Assembly: GCA_023382385.1 (NCBI GenBank)
Contig: JAHDVH010000001.1
Coordinates: 62,001-126,000, forward strand
Source: a bacterium
Lineage (GTDB): Bacteria; Electryoneota; RPQS01
Length of the DNA: 64,000 nt
Direction of reading: 5' to 3'
The notes below the pieces were generated by a model. The model made no database searches. It saw only the letters and a list, made by a program, of their open reading frames with translations, and had not been told where the DNA came from. Every line of letters starts with the position of its first letter. Within the stretch, counting starts at the first letter, position 1. Positions 45,130-55,979 of the stretch are shown in pieces. Position numbers and translations under genes: made by a program.

Positions 45130-46766
45130 TTGTGTTCAGTTGGGTATTCGTTTTGATTTTGCCAATTGTGGCACTATGCCAACCTGCAGAGGAGCGCATC
45201 GAAGACGGGTTGATGTCCGCCGATGAAGAAGGCTATCTGCCCGAGGACAGTGCCTTTGTATTCGGTACGGAGAATGCGCAATCATCGCAGCGTGTTCAGA
45301 TGCTGAATTCTACAGTGTTTGATGCCAATAGCGGAAAGCGCGTTACCGGATCTCATGTTTGGGTCAGGTCGCGCCTCGGAGTGCAAGCGGACAGCCGATT
45401 TCGTACCGATCTGCTGGCAGTACGGCGCAAGTACGATCCACGTGCCTTTGATGAAGTGCATGTATCCATATCCGGCCGCCACGATCCAACGAATGTCACT
45501 TTTGCACTCGGGACATTTCAGCATGACTGGGGATTTGGTCTTGTTTCCAGCGCGGGCTTTGGTGCTGCCAGAAAATTCTCTTATGCAGGCTCAACATTCG
45601 CTCCGCTTGGATCGGGTCTGTCTACCCGCCCGACTTCCCGGGAGTCCAGCTGGTTCTACGGGCTAGCGGCAAGTCGGCGATTCCAGAGACTCTCGGCGAC
45701 GCTGTTCGGCAGTATCAGACCTTGGAATGCTGAAGTCTCTAGCGGCTACGGCATTTTGACTGGCAACTTTCAACCCGCAAGCTCGACAGGCTATTTGCAG
45801 CGGGATCGCGTGGAAGAGCAGCTCCTTGGAGGATCGCTCGAATTTACCACTGAGAATCTCCGAATCGGAACATTTGCGCAGTCCAGCGCGTACTCGATCC
45901 CGCTGGTAGGAATCGGTGATCGCCTTGATCAACTCTCGGCCGTTGCCTCTGCCTCTTGGCGAAATGTAACTGGAACCGGAGAGGCAGTACGTTCCGGAAA
46001 CAAATCAGCCTGGCAAATGGTATTATCTGGGTATACGGGGCATTTTGCAGGCGCGGTCTACACTGTTTACGCTGATCCCGACTACTTTGCACCGCGCAGC
46101 CAGAGTTTCGTCAGCTTTGGCGAGCCGACCACGAATCAGCGTGTTATCGGAGTTCGCAGTTCTTATTCGACCTCTGCGCATACACTGACAGGTGAAATTC
46201 AGAGTTCGAATTCGCCCGCAGCGACACCTACGGTTTCACCTTCGAAGTCCGAGTCTCGGGCCGTCATGTCATGGCTTTACCGTGTCGACAGTTCACTGAA
46301 CCTAGCCTTGCGAGTTGCACGGGGCATTCGTGAAGAGCGTTCATCCGAAACGATTGCAGATCGCACGTATCAAGATGTGCGGCTACTGATAAAGTGGCGC
46401 CGAGGTCTCGAGTGGTCTGCGCGACTGGATGATCGGCGAGCAAGAGACTTAACTGGTGAACGCCCATCTGCTGGCTCTTACGAGCACATTCAAGCGGCAA
46501 AAGTTGACGGAAGAATTCGTGCCGGATTGAGAGTTTCGCTGCATTCGGTGCCCACAGGTGTCGCGCCGCTTCTCGTCTATGAACCAAGTGTGGTTGGCGC
46601 ATATCCCTTGCAAACGATCGCGGGTGACGGCCGAAGGCTGCTTGGATGGCTTGGAGTCGGTTCGCGCAGCTGGAGCATCTTCGCAAAAGTTGGCTGGTCG
46701 ATTGCTTCAAATAACTCCATTGGTGCCACCTCAATCGGTCTGCACGTCAATTACCTAAGTCGGTAG
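45126..46766 (+). CDS. Predicted outer-membrane beta-barrel protein
   Basis: About 546 residues. GTG 45126 overlaps the preceding stop (GTGA) and starts a signal peptide (IVFSWVFVLILPIVALC). The acidic linker at residues 25-45 precedes a long series of short amphipathic strands (e.g. ASRRFQRLSATLFGS, RRGLEWSARLDDRRARD) to the C-terminus, typical of large barrels, with a terminal strand SIGLHVNYLSR. No family recognised. It is translationally coupled with the PorV/PorQ-like gene. Confidence 0.6.
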   Translation: MIVFSWVFVLILPIVALCQPAEERIEDGLMSADEEGYLPEDSAFVFGTENAQSSQRVQMLNSTVFDANSGKRVTGSHVWVRSRLGVQADSRFRTDLLAVRRKYDPRAFDEVHVSISGRHDPTNVTFALGTFQHDWGFGLVSSAGFGAARKFSYAGSTFAPLGSGLSTRPTSRESSWFYGLAASRRFQRLSATLFGSIRPWNAEVSSGYGILTGNFQPASSTGYLQRDRVEEQLLGGSLEFTTENLRIGTFAQSSAYSIPLVGIGDRLDQLSAVASASWRNVTGTGEAVRSGNKSAWQMVLSGYTGHFAGAVYTVYADPDYFAPRSQSFVSFGEPTTNQRVIGVRSSYSTSAHTLTGEIQSSNSPAATPTVSPSKSESRAVMSWLYRVDSSLNLALRVARGIREERSSETIADRTYQDVRLLIKWRRGLEWSARLDDRRARDLTGERPSAGSYEHIQAAKVDGRIRAGLRVSLHSVPTGVAPLLVYEPSVVGAYPLQTIAGDGRRLLGWLGVGSRSWSIFAKVGWSIASNNSIGATSIGLHVNYLSR

Positions 46767-46851
46767 CTCGTATTAGCGGCCTTGGACCGTCAGGAAGAGC
46801 CTGAATCACGTTACAGAGTTTCAACTAAGGCAAAGTTGCTCAGATAACCTT

Positions 46852-48036
46852 ATGCGTAAGAATCCTATGCCTGTCTTGATGATCGCATATCTGTTCTCTT
46901 TGCTCATAGTGAACGGAGCGGTAAGTGTCGCTGCTCCGAATATATTGCTAACAGATTTGACGGGAACGCCGGTTTCGCGTCTGCCGTATCTCAACAGAGG
47001 AGATACGCGACTCATTCCTCTTGCAATGCTGGCGAAATCAGCAGGCTTCGAGATAACTAATCATCGTGGCAAAGAGCGGATTAACTCAGCTGGGTGCGAA
47101 ACCGTTTTGGAAGTCAGGAATAGCTTTGCGGAAGTGAATGGTGCGTTTGTTCAGTTAATAGCACCTGCGGAATCGTGGGATGGATCACTTTGGATTCCAC
47201 TTCCAAATCTGGACGAACTGTTTCCGACAACAATTGAATTGAGCGAGACGGGAGAAGTTATTCGACTGCTCGGCATTGCCGATTCTGCGAGCGGCGTGAT
47301 CATACCGATCGAGGTTGGACCCCTGTCAGGCACTCAACGTTCATGGCAGTTCGGGAAGGTAATCTTGGACGCGGGCCATGGTGGGAAGGATCCGGGCGGC
47401 AAGGGGCTGCAGGGCTATACGGAGAAGGACATCGTTCTTGATATCGCGCGTCGCACAGAGCTCGCTTTGACCGGGATGGGCGTTCCCGTTGTTTTGACAC
47501 GCCGTGCAGACGAGTTCTTGACACTCGGGCAGAGAACGAGAATGGCTAATGCTGAATCTGGAGATTTATTCATATCCATTCACTGCAATAGCTACAAGGA
47601 TCCGACAATTGGAGGGGCGGAGTGCTACATCTTGAAGCCCGCAAGAACCGAACGCGCGATTGAGGTTGCAGCTAAAGAAAATCAAGTCATTGAATTGGAA
47701 CGAGGCGTAGAACGCTACGAAGAATTACCTGAAGAGAATCACATTCTTTTGAGCATGGCGACAAGCCAGTACCTGCGTGACAGTGAACGCTGGTCTGAGG
47801 TTCTTTTGGAAGAGTTGTCTGTGAAAACGAAGTTGCGAAGTCGGGGTGTTGATCAGGCTGGATTCTATGTCTTAATGGGCGCTTCGATGCCGGCGATTCT
47901 GCTGGAGTGCGGGTATTTGTCTAATCCGGAAGATATGCTCGTGCTTGGGACGGAGCGCGGACGTCAGTTGATTGCAGAGGCGATTGCCGCCTCGGTATTG
48001 AGAATGAAGACAGAAATGGAATCAGCGTCGAGGTGA
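46852..48036 (+). CDS. N-acetylmuramoyl-L-alanine amidase (Amidase_3)
   Basis: A 394-residue secreted peptidoglycan hydrolase. It has a signal peptide (about 1-28), an N-terminal segment resembling copper-amine-oxidase-N/stalk-like domains (about 30-155), then the zinc amidase domain (about 168-392). The ligands are His176 (DAGHGGKDPGG), Glu191 (YTEKD) and His244 (SIHCNS), with the catalytic Glu in ILLECGYLSNPED. It cleaves peptide stems from septal or side-wall peptidoglycan. The stop overlaps murI by 1 bp, linking two cell-wall genes. Confidence 0.92.
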   Translation: MRKNPMPVLMIAYLFSLLIVNGAVSVAAPNILLTDLTGTPVSRLPYLNRGDTRLIPLAMLAKSAGFEITNHRGKERINSAGCETVLEVRNSFAEVNGAFVQLIAPAESWDGSLWIPLPNLDELFPTTIELSETGEVIRLLGIADSASGVIIPIEVGPLSGTQRSWQFGKVILDAGHGGKDPGGKGLQGYTEKDIVLDIARRTELALTGMGVPVVLTRRADEFLTLGQRTRMANAESGDLFISIHCNSYKDPTIGGAECYILKPARTERAIEVAAKENQVIELERGVERYEELPEENHILLSMATSQYLRDSERWSEVLLEELSVKTKLRSRGVDQAGFYVLMGASMPAILLECGYLSNPEDMLVLGTERGRQLIAEAIAASVLRMKTEMESASR

Positions 48037-48872
48037 TGGAGTCGCAAAGTGTGACTGGTCATAGCAGACCCATTGCAGTTTTTGACTCGGGACTTGGCGG
48101 TCTGACAGTACTGGCCGCGCTGTGTCAAGCTCTGCCTCATGAGAACTTTGTTTTTCTTGCCGACCGAGCGCGCGTTCCTTATGCGTCTCTTAGTCCGGCG
48201 TTGATAAGCCGATATGCCTGTGAATGCGCGGCGTTTCTGGCTGACTTTGATCCAAAAGCCGTCGTCATCGCCTGTAACACAGTCTCTGCTGTTGCGCTTA
48301 AAGATGTCGAAAGTATATTCTCCGCGCCAGTAATCAACGTACTCCACCCAACGGCCAGCGCGGCGGCGAAACTTACGACAAACAGGCGAATCGGTGTGCT
48401 CGCGACGACTGCGACCGTGAAGCGGAATACGTATGCAACGGTGCTTAAAGAGTTGGTCCCAAACGTTGAAATCACTTCGCAGGGGTGTCCCTTGCTTGTG
48501 CCTTTGGTTGAAGAAGGGTGGACTCAAGGTGACATTCCTCGGCTTATCGTCGAGCACTACTTGGACCGCTTGAAAGCCGCACTTGTGGATACCGTTGTGC
48601 TGGGCTGTACCCACTACGAGTTCTTTCGCGAGCACATCCAGCATGCAATGGGCAGGCATGTCAATTTGGTTAACACTCCGTCAGTCACCGCTGAAGAACT
48701 TAAGCTGCTGTTGCCTGAACCACAAAAGCAACAAGGTAGCGTCACGATTTACAGCAGCGATGTCACCGATGCACTTTTCAAAGTCGTGGAATCACTTTTC
48801 TTGAATTCAACAGATCTCACCATTGAGACTGTCTCCGTTGAAGATCTAAGCAAACGTAAGGTATTAGCGTAG
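48036..48872 (+). CDS. murI: Glutamate racemase
   Basis: A 278-residue cytoplasmic enzyme making D-glutamate for peptidoglycan. The two catalytic Cys are present: Cys80 in VIACNTVSA and Cys191 in [19 protein letters not shown] is near the N-terminus. ATG 48036 overlaps the amidase stop by one base. Confidence 0.96.
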   Translation: MESQSVTGHSRPIAVFDSGLGGLTVLAALCQALPHENFVFLADRARVPYASLSPALISRYACECAAFLADFDPKAVVIACNTVSAVALKDVESIFSAPVINVLHPTASAAAKLTTNRRIGVLATTATVKRNTYATVLKELVPNVEITSQGCPLLVPLVEEGWTQGDIPRLIVEHYLDRLKAALVDTVVLGCTHYEFFREHIQHAMGRHVNLVNTPSVTAEELKLLLPEPQKQQGSVTIYSSDVTDALFKVVESLFLNSTDLTIETVSVEDLSKRKVLA

Positions 48873-48963
48873 TCCCTTCCCGGCTTTTGACATTGTGTTT
48901 GCACTGTCAAGAGTTTGCAAATCATTCCCCTCAATTCTCTCACCTTTCAAATCGTTTGAAGCC

Positions 48964-50214
48964 ATGGACATTTCAACCCTGCAAGCAATGACAGTACCGG
49001 ACTTAATCACCTTGGGCAAACAACTTGAGGTACAGGAAACGTCCGGTTTACCAAAGCACGAGCTTATCTTCAAGATCCTCGCGCGGCAATCTGCAAAAGA
49101 TGAAGTCTTGACCGCAAGTGGCGTGCTTGAGATTCTTCCGGATGGCTACGGATTTTTGCGAAGCGCTCAGGCATCGTATCTACCAAGCCCTGATGACGTC
49201 TATGTCTCTCCATCACAGATCAAGCGTTTCGGCCTCAGAACCGGGCATTTGATCACCGGACAGGTAAGGCCGCCGAAAGAGGGTGAGCGATTCTTCGCGC
49301 TGCTCAAGGTGCATAATGTAAACGGAACGAACCCTGATGTCACCAAGGAGATCGTTCACTTCGATGACTTGACTCCAATTTATCCTGACAACAAGTTCAA
49401 GATGGAACTTGATGCCAAGGATTTGACTTTGCGTGTGATCGATATTTTTGCCCCGGTAGGAATGGGGCAACGCGGTCTGATCGTTGCACCACCCAGGACG
49501 GGAAAGACGATCATCCTGCAAAAAATGGCAAATGCAATCACGGCAAATCATCCGCAGGTTGAGTTGCTCGTCCTGCTTATCGACGAACGACCGGAAGAAG
49601 TTACGGACATGGAGCGTTCCGTTAAAGGAGAAGTGGTATCGTCAACATTTGATGAGAAGGCAGAGCGTCATGTTCAGGTCGCCAACATGGTTCTGGAACG
49701 CGCAAAGCGCATGGTGGAGTTGGGAAAGGATGTCGTAATTCTATTGGACTCCATTACGCGCTTGGCTCGGGCACACAATTCAGTAATGCCCCACTCTGGA
49801 CGCGTGCTCTCCGGAGGTATTGACGCGAGCGCACTCTATGAGCCAAAGCGGTTCTTTGGTGCCGCACGTAACATTGAGGAGGGCGGAAGCTTGACAATAC
49901 TTGCCACAGCACTCATTGATACGGGGTCTCGTGCCGACGAAGTGATTTTCGAAGAATTCAAGGGCACGGGCAACTTGGAATTAGTGCTCGACCGTCGCCT
50001 CGCGGAGATGCGCGTCTTCCCCGCAATAGACGTTTTGCGCTCAGGTACACGCCGCGAGGAGCAGTTGTTGACCCCGATGGTGCTTCAGAAGATGTACGCA
50101 TTGAGAAGTGTGCTTGATCACGGGAATTCATTCGAATCGATGAAGTTCATTTTGGACAAAATGCGCGACACGCGCTCGAATGCGGAGTTTTTTGAGCTTA
50201 TGACGAAGTCCTAA
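48964..50214 (+). CDS. rho: Transcription termination factor Rho
   Basis: A 416-residue hexameric RNA helicase. It has an N-terminal helix bundle ([21 protein letters not shown]), a cold-shock-like RNA-binding fold ([14 protein letters not shown]), and an ATPase with Walker A PPRTGKT (Lys181, the same number as in E. coli) and [14 protein letters not shown] 48964 is the family start; the open frame extends 23 codons upstream. TTGACA at 48888 with GAGTTT 17 bp later is a weak promoter candidate. Confidence 0.98.
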   Translation: MDISTLQAMTVPDLITLGKQLEVQETSGLPKHELIFKILARQSAKDEVLTASGVLEILPDGYGFLRSAQASYLPSPDDVYVSPSQIKRFGLRTGHLITGQVRPPKEGERFFALLKVHNVNGTNPDVTKEIVHFDDLTPIYPDNKFKMELDAKDLTLRVIDIFAPVGMGQRGLIVAPPRTGKTIILQKMANAITANHPQVELLVLLIDERPEEVTDMERSVKGEVVSSTFDEKAERHVQVANMVLERAKRMVELGKDVVILLDSITRLARAHNSVMPHSGRVLSGGIDASALYEPKRFFGAARNIEEGGSLTILATALIDTGSRADEVIFEEFKGTGNLELVLDRRLAEMRVFPAIDVLRSGTRREEQLLTPMVLQKMYALRSVLDHGNSFESMKFILDKMRDTRSNAEFFELMTKS

Positions 50215-50217
50215 GCG

Positions 50218-50517
50218 ATGCAGATCCCAATGATTGGTCAAGTTCAGGTGGATGGATGGACGCTGCTCGGTTTGGCCGGTCAAGTTCTGTTTTTCACACG
50301 GTTCATCATTCAATGGATTGCCACCGAAAGAGCTCGACGGACTGTCGTTCCACGTTCCTTTTGGTACTTTTCTATTGCCGGTGCGCTTGTGCTACTCTTT
50401 TACTCTTTTGTACGCAAAGATCCGGTGTTTATTGCAGGCTATTTGCTGGCAATGATCATCTACTTACGTAACCTCCGATTTGCTCTACGGCCGGGAAACG
50501 TGAGAACCGTTGACTAA
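50218..50517 (+). CDS. Stand-alone LAB_N (lipid A biosynthesis N-terminal) membrane protein
   Basis: A 99-residue protein with three membrane segments. GQVLFFTRFIIQWIATER, then PRSFWYFSIAGALVLLFYSF, KDPVFIAGY and IIYLRNL match the LAB_N domain found fused to LpxB or alone beside lipid A genes. ATG 50218 starts 3 bp after rho. There is no lpxB next to it; lpxK lies 4.4 kb downstream. Biochemical role is not established. Confidence 0.85.
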   Translation: MQIPMIGQVQVDGWTLLGLAGQVLFFTRFIIQWIATERARRTVVPRSFWYFSIAGALVLLFYSFVRKDPVFIAGYLLAMIIYLRNLRFALRPGNVRTVD

Positions 50518-50532
50518 ACGGTACTGTTCCGG

Positions 50533-51759
50533 TTGTGGTACACAAAACTAGAAAAGACATTGAGACATTTAAGTAATACCGCTGCCTTGGCTTGTTCACT
50601 CTTTCTGCTTGGTGTGTTTGGTTGTGCACAGCGTGAGTCAGATGTTGGAACTGGCGCTATTCCGTTGCGACCGGAAGGGCAAGAGGGACAATCAACTATT
50701 GTCGCAACAAGATCGGCCGAATGGGACTTAGACCTTTCGCCGGGTCGTGGCAGCACCTTGCAAATCGGCGAAGCGGAGAGCTTTCGAGTCGTCTCGGCTC
50801 TACGGTTTCAGCCAAGGGATGTCTTGCCTGACAGTTTTGAATTGGACACAGCCCGAATTCGATTGCGAGTTGACCGGATTTACCCGGGGCGGGGAAGTTC
50901 ACCCGATTTGCGCATGTTGATCAAGCAGGTTACACAACCATGGGATGAAGACTCTCTGGTTCAGGGCGTTTTTGCAGATCGCTCAAACTACCCCGTGATA
51001 GACACGATCCTTGTTCCCACTGGCGTTGATGCTGCAGACTCCCTGTATTGGTATCTGCCTGATAGCGTGTGGGAGTCCTGGCTCGTTGAGGACTCGATGA
51101 ATTTCGGAATCCTGTTTGAAGCTGCGAATCCCGGCGTGATTGTCGGGTTTCAATCAGCCGAAGGCGCAGTAGCATTTCGCACATTTCTCGAGATCATCGG
51201 TCGGGAATTCTCCACTGACTCAGCCTCTGCTCCTTCCTCGTGGGCTGATACGTTGTATGCAATTGACGACGGTTATGTCGCAGAAGATTTGAGCGAACCG
51301 CTACCCGGCCGTCTGCGAATCAGCCAGGGTGCCTATCGTCGCGCGCTGTTATATTTTCCGTTAGACAGTGTTGTTTCAAACCCGCTACGAACAGTTGTGC
51401 GAGGTCGACTTCATTTCTTTGCAGATCTTGACGTACCGGGAAGTCTTCTTTACAGTGGCTCGAATTTTCTGTACAAGGATGCGTCGCTGACTGACACTCT
51501 TTGGTTTGCTGATCCGGATAGCGCACGTCAAAACTTCGTCGCCATCAGCTCAAGTTCATTCGGCTCCGACAACGTGCAAATAACTTTTGAACTGACCAAC
51601 GTACTCGCATCAGTTGTGGGGAATCCGACGTCCTATGGTGGATTTTCCGTGCAGGCGACTTTGGAAAGTGACGTAGTGTCACGCCAATACTTCCATGCTC
51701 ACGACAGCGAAATCGACTCGCTTCGACCACGACTCGAGATTTGGTGGGTCGAGCCATGA
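50533..51759 (+). CDS. Predicted lipoprotein with beta-rich domains
   Basis: Up to 408 residues from TTG 50533; TTG 50560 is an alternative, with a signal LACSLFLLGVFGC ending at a lipobox Cys in either case. The mature part is acidic and rich in beta strands, with a repeated pattern: AESFRVVSALRFQ then SYRRALLYFPLD, each followed by FELDTARIRLRV and PLRTVVRGRLHFFADL. This is reminiscent of DNRLRE-type domains, but the match is not certain. It overlaps the next outer-membrane gene by 4 bp (ATGA), so the two likely act together at the outer membrane. Confidence 0.6.
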   Translation: MWYTKLEKTLRHLSNTAALACSLFLLGVFGCAQRESDVGTGAIPLRPEGQEGQSTIVATRSAEWDLDLSPGRGSTLQIGEAESFRVVSALRFQPRDVLPDSFELDTARIRLRVDRIYPGRGSSPDLRMLIKQVTQPWDEDSLVQGVFADRSNYPVIDTILVPTGVDAADSLYWYLPDSVWESWLVEDSMNFGILFEAANPGVIVGFQSAEGAVAFRTFLEIIGREFSTDSASAPSSWADTLYAIDDGYVAEDLSEPLPGRLRISQGAYRRALLYFPLDSVVSNPLRTVVRGRLHFFADLDVPGSLLYSGSNFLYKDASLTDTLWFADPDSARQNFVAISSSSFGSDNVQITFELTNVLASVVGNPTSYGGFSVQATLESDVVSRQYFHAHDSEIDSLRPRLEIWWVEP

Positions 51760-52994
51760 TCTTTCTTGTATTCCTCTTTGTATCTTGTTCACAAGCGTTG
51801 GCAGGTGGGTCAATTTTTGGCGCGCAGCCGACCGGGGATCCGTTGCATACCGGCGGTGTAAGATCGGTGGGCTTGGGAGGCGCGGGTCTGGCTATTTGGG
51901 ATAGTCTTGGGATTCACTCGGACAACAGTGCGCAAATGGGGGCACTCTCAGGAACCATGCTGCGAGCCGGCATGTTCACAGGTTTATACAACTCGACGGA
52001 AGGCTCGAACGGCGATACGGACAGCGAGTTCGGCTGGCAGTCTTTTCGACTCTATCTCAGGCTTCACCCACGGTATCGCACTGCATTAGGCATTGATCCC
52101 ATCCGGCGATCGGACGTGCGTGTATTTGGAATTGACACTCTCTTCTATGAGTCGGGAGGCGAAGTGATTTCCGAGCCGTACGAGAGTCGTATGTCGTGGC
52201 AAGGGAGCGGAGTGGATATTCGTTGGGACCATGCGATTGTAGTTTCTTCGAAGCTTTCCATTGGAGCGACAGCAGGTTTTCTGACGGAGCACCTTGAAGT
52301 CATTAGTGACCTGGATTTCCCGGAGGCAACCAATGGAGCGCGTGACGCGTCTTTCAGAGACGTTCAGCGATTCAGTGGGTTTTGGGGAGGAGCTTCTGTG
52401 CACATCAGAGCGACCGAGAGGCTGAGTCTTGGGGGATTTTGGCGTTCAAAGGCAAGCGGAGATTTTGCTTATGAAAGTGCGGTCAACCACGGCGGGAATC
52501 CTGTCCTTCAAGAAACGAGTGGCGACCGACCTGGCGCATACGGCGTCGGTGTTGGATATCAGTGGCACCGTCTGTGGAGTCTATTTGCAGATGTCCGTCA
52601 GCAGAGTTGGAGCAAGGCCGAATTTGGTCCTATGTACGCGGCCAGCACCTTGCGCGGAATCGAGACAACATCGATCATGCTGGGCATTGAACGCAAGGGT
52701 GGAACCCGTATCACCGACGAAGGATTCGACCGTTGGGATTTCCGCGCCGGTCTCGCTCATCGACTTCAGCCTTGGCAATTAGAAAGCTCTCAGAATGACG
52801 TTACTGAGACAGCAATTGCTCTTGGTACGTCATTGCCGCTCAGCCAGCAAGCTGGGAAATTGCATTTTGCACTTGAGATGGGCCGTCGAGAACCTCAGAG
52901 CTTGGATGTATCCGAGAATTATGTGCGCTTCTATATGCAAATGGACATGCACGAGCGATGGTTCCAACGCAAGCGCCGCACTTTAGATAAGTAG
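51756..52994 (+). CDS. Predicted outer-membrane beta-barrel protein (PorV/FadL-like)
   Basis: About 412 residues. ATG 51756 starts a signal peptide ([18 protein letters not shown]). [18 protein letters not shown] followed by NSAQMGAL is the N-terminal pattern of PorV/UPF0164-like and FadL-like barrels. The rest is alternating strands with many Gly, Trp and Tyr (e.g. [17 protein letters not shown]), and the protein ends with a strand rich in aromatic residues and a short basic tail. Coupled to the preceding lipoprotein gene; glyA follows 8 bp downstream. Confidence 0.65.
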   Translation: MIFLVFLFVSCSQALAGGSIFGAQPTGDPLHTGGVRSVGLGGAGLAIWDSLGIHSDNSAQMGALSGTMLRAGMFTGLYNSTEGSNGDTDSEFGWQSFRLYLRLHPRYRTALGIDPIRRSDVRVFGIDTLFYESGGEVISEPYESRMSWQGSGVDIRWDHAIVVSSKLSIGATAGFLTEHLEVISDLDFPEATNGARDASFRDVQRFSGFWGGASVHIRATERLSLGGFWRSKASGDFAYESAVNHGGNPVLQETSGDRPGAYGVGVGYQWHRLWSLFADVRQQSWSKAEFGPMYAASTLRGIETTSIMLGIERKGGTRITDEGFDRWDFRAGLAHRLQPWQLESSQNDVTETAIALGTSLPLSQQAGKLHFALEMGRREPQSLDVSENYVRFYMQMDMHERWFQRKRRTLDK

Positions 52995-53002
52995 GAATAG
53001 TC

Positions 53003-54316
53003 ATGCACTCACATTTGAAGAACTTCTTGCAAGAGAGCGACCCCGCAGTCGCGTCCATTATAGAGCGCGAGCGTAGTCGCCAGAATACTGGTCTTGAGCT
53101 CATCGCTTCCGAGAACTTTGTCTCGCCGGCTGTTATGGAAGCAATGGGCAATGTTATGACCAACAAGTACGCGGAAGGTTTACCCGGCAAGCGGTATTAT
53201 GGCGGTTGTAAGTATGTTGACGAAGTAGAGACGTTAGCTATTGATCGCGCGAAAGATCTATTCGGTGCGAAATGGGCGAACGTTCAGCCGCATTCTGGTG
53301 CGCAGGCGAATATGGCGGTCTACTACACATTCTTGAAACCAGGCGACAAGATTCTCGGAATGGATTTGGCGCATGGCGGCCACCTGACCCATGGTTCGCC
53401 TGTTAACTTCTCGGGGAGAATGTTCGAAGTGGTGAGTTACGGTGTGACCCGTGACTCGAATCTTGTAGACATGGATGATGTAGCACGCAAAGCACGTGAG
53501 CACAAGCCGAAACTGATTATGACCGGATCGTCGGCCTATCCCCGCAAATGGGAGCTTGCCAAGTTTCGCGAAATCGCCGATGAAATAGATGCTTATTTGA
53601 TTTGCGACATGTCGCACTTTTCCGGACTCGTCGCGGGCAAAGTTCATCCCGACGTCGTTCCGTTCTGTCATGCTGTTACTTCGACAACTCATAAGACGTT
53701 GCGCGGCCCGCGCGGCGGAATCATTCTGTCATCGCAGGAAGGCGGTGAGCTACTCCTGGGCGGGATGCCGAAGCCAAAGAGCTTCTGGGACGCACTTGAT
53801 TCGTGGGTTTTTCCCGGGGTACAAGGCGGCCCGCTCATGCATGTGATCGCGGCGAAGGCTGTTGCTTTTGGTGAGGCATTGACCCCGGCTTTTCGAGAAT
53901 ACGCAAAACGCGTAGTCGAGAATGCCAAAGTTCTCGCTGACGAGTTTATGGCACGTGGCTACAAAGTTGTGTCTGGTGGCACCGACACACATCTTATATT
54001 GCTCGACCTCTCGCCGATGGGCAAAACTGGAAAGGCTGCAGAAAGGGCACTTGAAGCTGCGGACATTACGGTCAATAAGAACATGGTTCCGTTCGATCCG
54101 CAGAAACCACTTGTAACTTCCGGAGTGCGAATTGGTTCGCCGGCCGTAACTTCAAGAGGGATGGGACCCGATGAGATGAAACGGATCGCCCGCCTTATTG
54201 ATCGTGTGATCCAGAATCTTGATTCTGACGATGTAATATCTGAAGTTCGAACGGATGTTCAGGATCTTGCCTCAGGTTTTCCGCTTTACTCCTCGCCTCT
54301 ACAGTACAGGACTTAG
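53003..54316 (+). CDS. glyA: Serine hydroxymethyltransferase
   Basis: A 437-residue PLP enzyme converting serine and tetrahydrofolate to glycine and methylene-THF. The PLP Lys231 lies in [28 protein letters not shown] and [14 protein letters not shown] are also present. ATG 53003 follows AGGA at 7 nt. The C-terminal end is about 15 residues longer than in E. coli. Confidence 0.97.
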   Translation: MHSHLKNFLQESDPAVASIIERERSRQNTGLELIASENFVSPAVMEAMGNVMTNKYAEGLPGKRYYGGCKYVDEVETLAIDRAKDLFGAKWANVQPHSGAQANMAVYYTFLKPGDKILGMDLAHGGHLTHGSPVNFSGRMFEVVSYGVTRDSNLVDMDDVARKAREHKPKLIMTGSSAYPRKWELAKFREIADEIDAYLICDMSHFSGLVAGKVHPDVVPFCHAVTSTTHKTLRGPRGGIILSSQEGGELLLGGMPKPKSFWDALDSWVFPGVQGGPLMHVIAAKAVAFGEALTPAFREYAKRVVENAKVLADEFMARGYKVVSGGTDTHLILLDLSPMGKTGKAAERALEAADITVNKNMVPFDPQKPLVTSGVRIGSPAVTSRGMGPDEMKRIARLIDRVIQNLDSDDVISEVRTDVQDLASGFPLYSSPLQYRT

Positions 54317-54324
54317 TACCAACC

Positions 54325-54783
54325 TTGCGCTGCCCGTTTTGCAGCACTGACGACGACCGCGTGATTGATTCGCGACCTGCAAAGGAGGGTCGTGCCATTC
54401 GCCGACGCCGCGAGTGTTTGAAATGCGGTCACAGATTCACGACATACGAGTCCGTCGAAGACCGTGTTGTGCAAGTTATCAAGTCTGACGGAGCTCGCGA
54501 GCCATTTGATCGAGAAAAGGTCTACCGCGGACTTTCAATTGCCTGCACGAAACGTCCCGTAACGGCGAACTCAATTGAGACGATGACAGCAGCAATTGAA
54601 GCGCGTGTGCTCGCGGACATGAGCCGCGAAGTGACTTCCTCTCAAATTGGCCAGTGGATACTCGAGGAACTTTCCAGGGTAGACGAAGTTGCTTATGTGA
54701 GATTTGCTTCAGTGTACAAGCGTTATAAGTCTGTTTCAGAGTTCTTAAGCGAATTGGATCGAATGAAAGCTGTCATAAAGTAG
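54325..54783 (+). CDS. nrdR: Transcriptional repressor NrdR
   Basis: A 152-residue regulator of ribonucleotide reductase genes. The N-terminal zinc ribbon has Cys3, Cys6, Cys31 and Cys34 with DSRPAKEGRAIRRRREC, followed by an ATP-cone domain (VIKSDGAREPFDREK). Start is TTG 54325; no ATG exists before the zinc ribbon and the ribosome-binding site is weak. It lies 8 bp after glyA, a frequent glyA-nrdR pairing. No nrd gene is in the window. Confidence 0.96.
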   Translation: MRCPFCSTDDDRVIDSRPAKEGRAIRRRRECLKCGHRFTTYESVEDRVVQVIKSDGAREPFDREKVYRGLSIACTKRPVTANSIETMTAAIEARVLADMSREVTSSQIGQWILEELSRVDEVAYVRFASVYKRYKSVSEFLSELDRMKAVIK

Positions 54784-54895
54784 ACACCGTGATTGTACCC
54801 GATGGACGACGTGACGCTGTTCACTACTTCGGGGCAACTCAGAGCCCGATTTACCGGCAATCTCAGTCCACGCATGTTGGCAAAGTCTGCTTCGC

Positions 54896-55897
54896 ATGAT
54901 TCTCAGGTTACCTGAATACTTCTATGGAGTCGGTGCAAGATTATTTCACCGCTACTGGGATAGACAGGGTGGGTGGAAGGCCCCGGTACCAGTTCTTTCC
55001 GTTGGCAATATTACAGTGGGAGGTACAGGGAAGACTCCCTTCGTGATAGCTCTGGCGAGACTTCTTTCCCTGCAGTTCCCAGACCTTGCGGATCAAGATC
55101 GAATCGCAGTACTCTCGCGTGGATATGGCCGGAAGTCCAGAGAACTCGTGGTAGTGACAGAGTTCTCAGACTGGCGGGAAGCAGGAGACGAACCACTTCT
55201 CATCAAGCGTAGTTGCCCAGGTTTGCTTGTGATTTCTTGCGCCAAGCGAGTCGAAAGCGCTCGCTTCGCGGTCAAGAAGTATGGTACCAAGCTGATTATC
55301 CTGGACGACGGCTTCCAGCATCGTGCTTTGGCCAGGGATATTGACATGGTAGTTTTGGACGCATTGAATCCTCTGGGAAATGGTAGATTGTTGCCCGCGG
55401 GTCCTTTAAGAGAGCCGGTTTCTGCCTTGGCACGTGCCTCTGCGTTTGTAGTAAATGGTGAAGGAAGCACGGCAGAGCAGCTGGCGGATCGATTCGGGAA
55501 AACCATTATTCACGTTGCGTCTGTTCCGCTGTCCGAAGCCTGGAGTTCCTCCGTAACTCAGCCAGCGTTTCTCCTTACCGGAATTGCAAGGCCAGAGAGA
55601 GTGCGTCAGTCGCTGGAAGATGCTGGCATCCGCTTGGTGGGACATCGCGCGTATCGTGATCACCACGCGTTTTCGGCGCGGGAGTTAAGGAGCGTCCAGA
55701 TTGATGCACAGAAGCGTGGTGCAAGTTCGATTCTTATGACAGGTAAAGACAAAGTTCGCATGTCACCGATTCAAGGCGGTTTACCTGTCATAGAAATCCC
55801 ACATGAATTGAAGATCACTCTGGCGCAAGAGTTGATTGCCGATGTCTTGCGTTTAAGAACCGCGCAAGCGGCCTCCAGCAGCGGTTCAATCTCTTAG
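54896..55897 (+). CDS. lpxK: Tetraacyldisaccharide 4'-kinase
   Basis: A 333-residue inner-membrane-associated kinase that adds the 4' phosphate of lipid A. The P-loop is VGNITVGGTGKTP (about 42-54); ILDDGFQHR follows. The N-terminus (LRLPEYFYGVGARLFHRYWDRQ) matches the amphipathic membrane helix of the family, though slightly short. ATG 54896; in-frame CTG codons just upstream could extend it by four residues. The 112-bp gap after nrdR contains no recognised signal. Confidence 0.94.
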   Translation: MILRLPEYFYGVGARLFHRYWDRQGGWKAPVPVLSVGNITVGGTGKTPFVIALARLLSLQFPDLADQDRIAVLSRGYGRKSRELVVVTEFSDWREAGDEPLLIKRSCPGLLVISCAKRVESARFAVKKYGTKLIILDDGFQHRALARDIDMVVLDALNPLGNGRLLPAGPLREPVSALARASAFVVNGEGSTAEQLADRFGKTIIHVASVPLSEAWSSSVTQPAFLLTGIARPERVRQSLEDAGIRLVGHRAYRDHHAFSARELRSVQIDAQKRGASSILMTGKDKVRMSPIQGGLPVIEIPHELKITLAQELIADVLRLRTAQAASSSGSIS

Positions 55898-55979
55898 TCC
55901 GTTCTCTTAGCGAGCCTGCAAGCCAAACAAAAACAATATAGAAGCTTTCCCAATACATGTGCAATCCTTCACAAAATGA

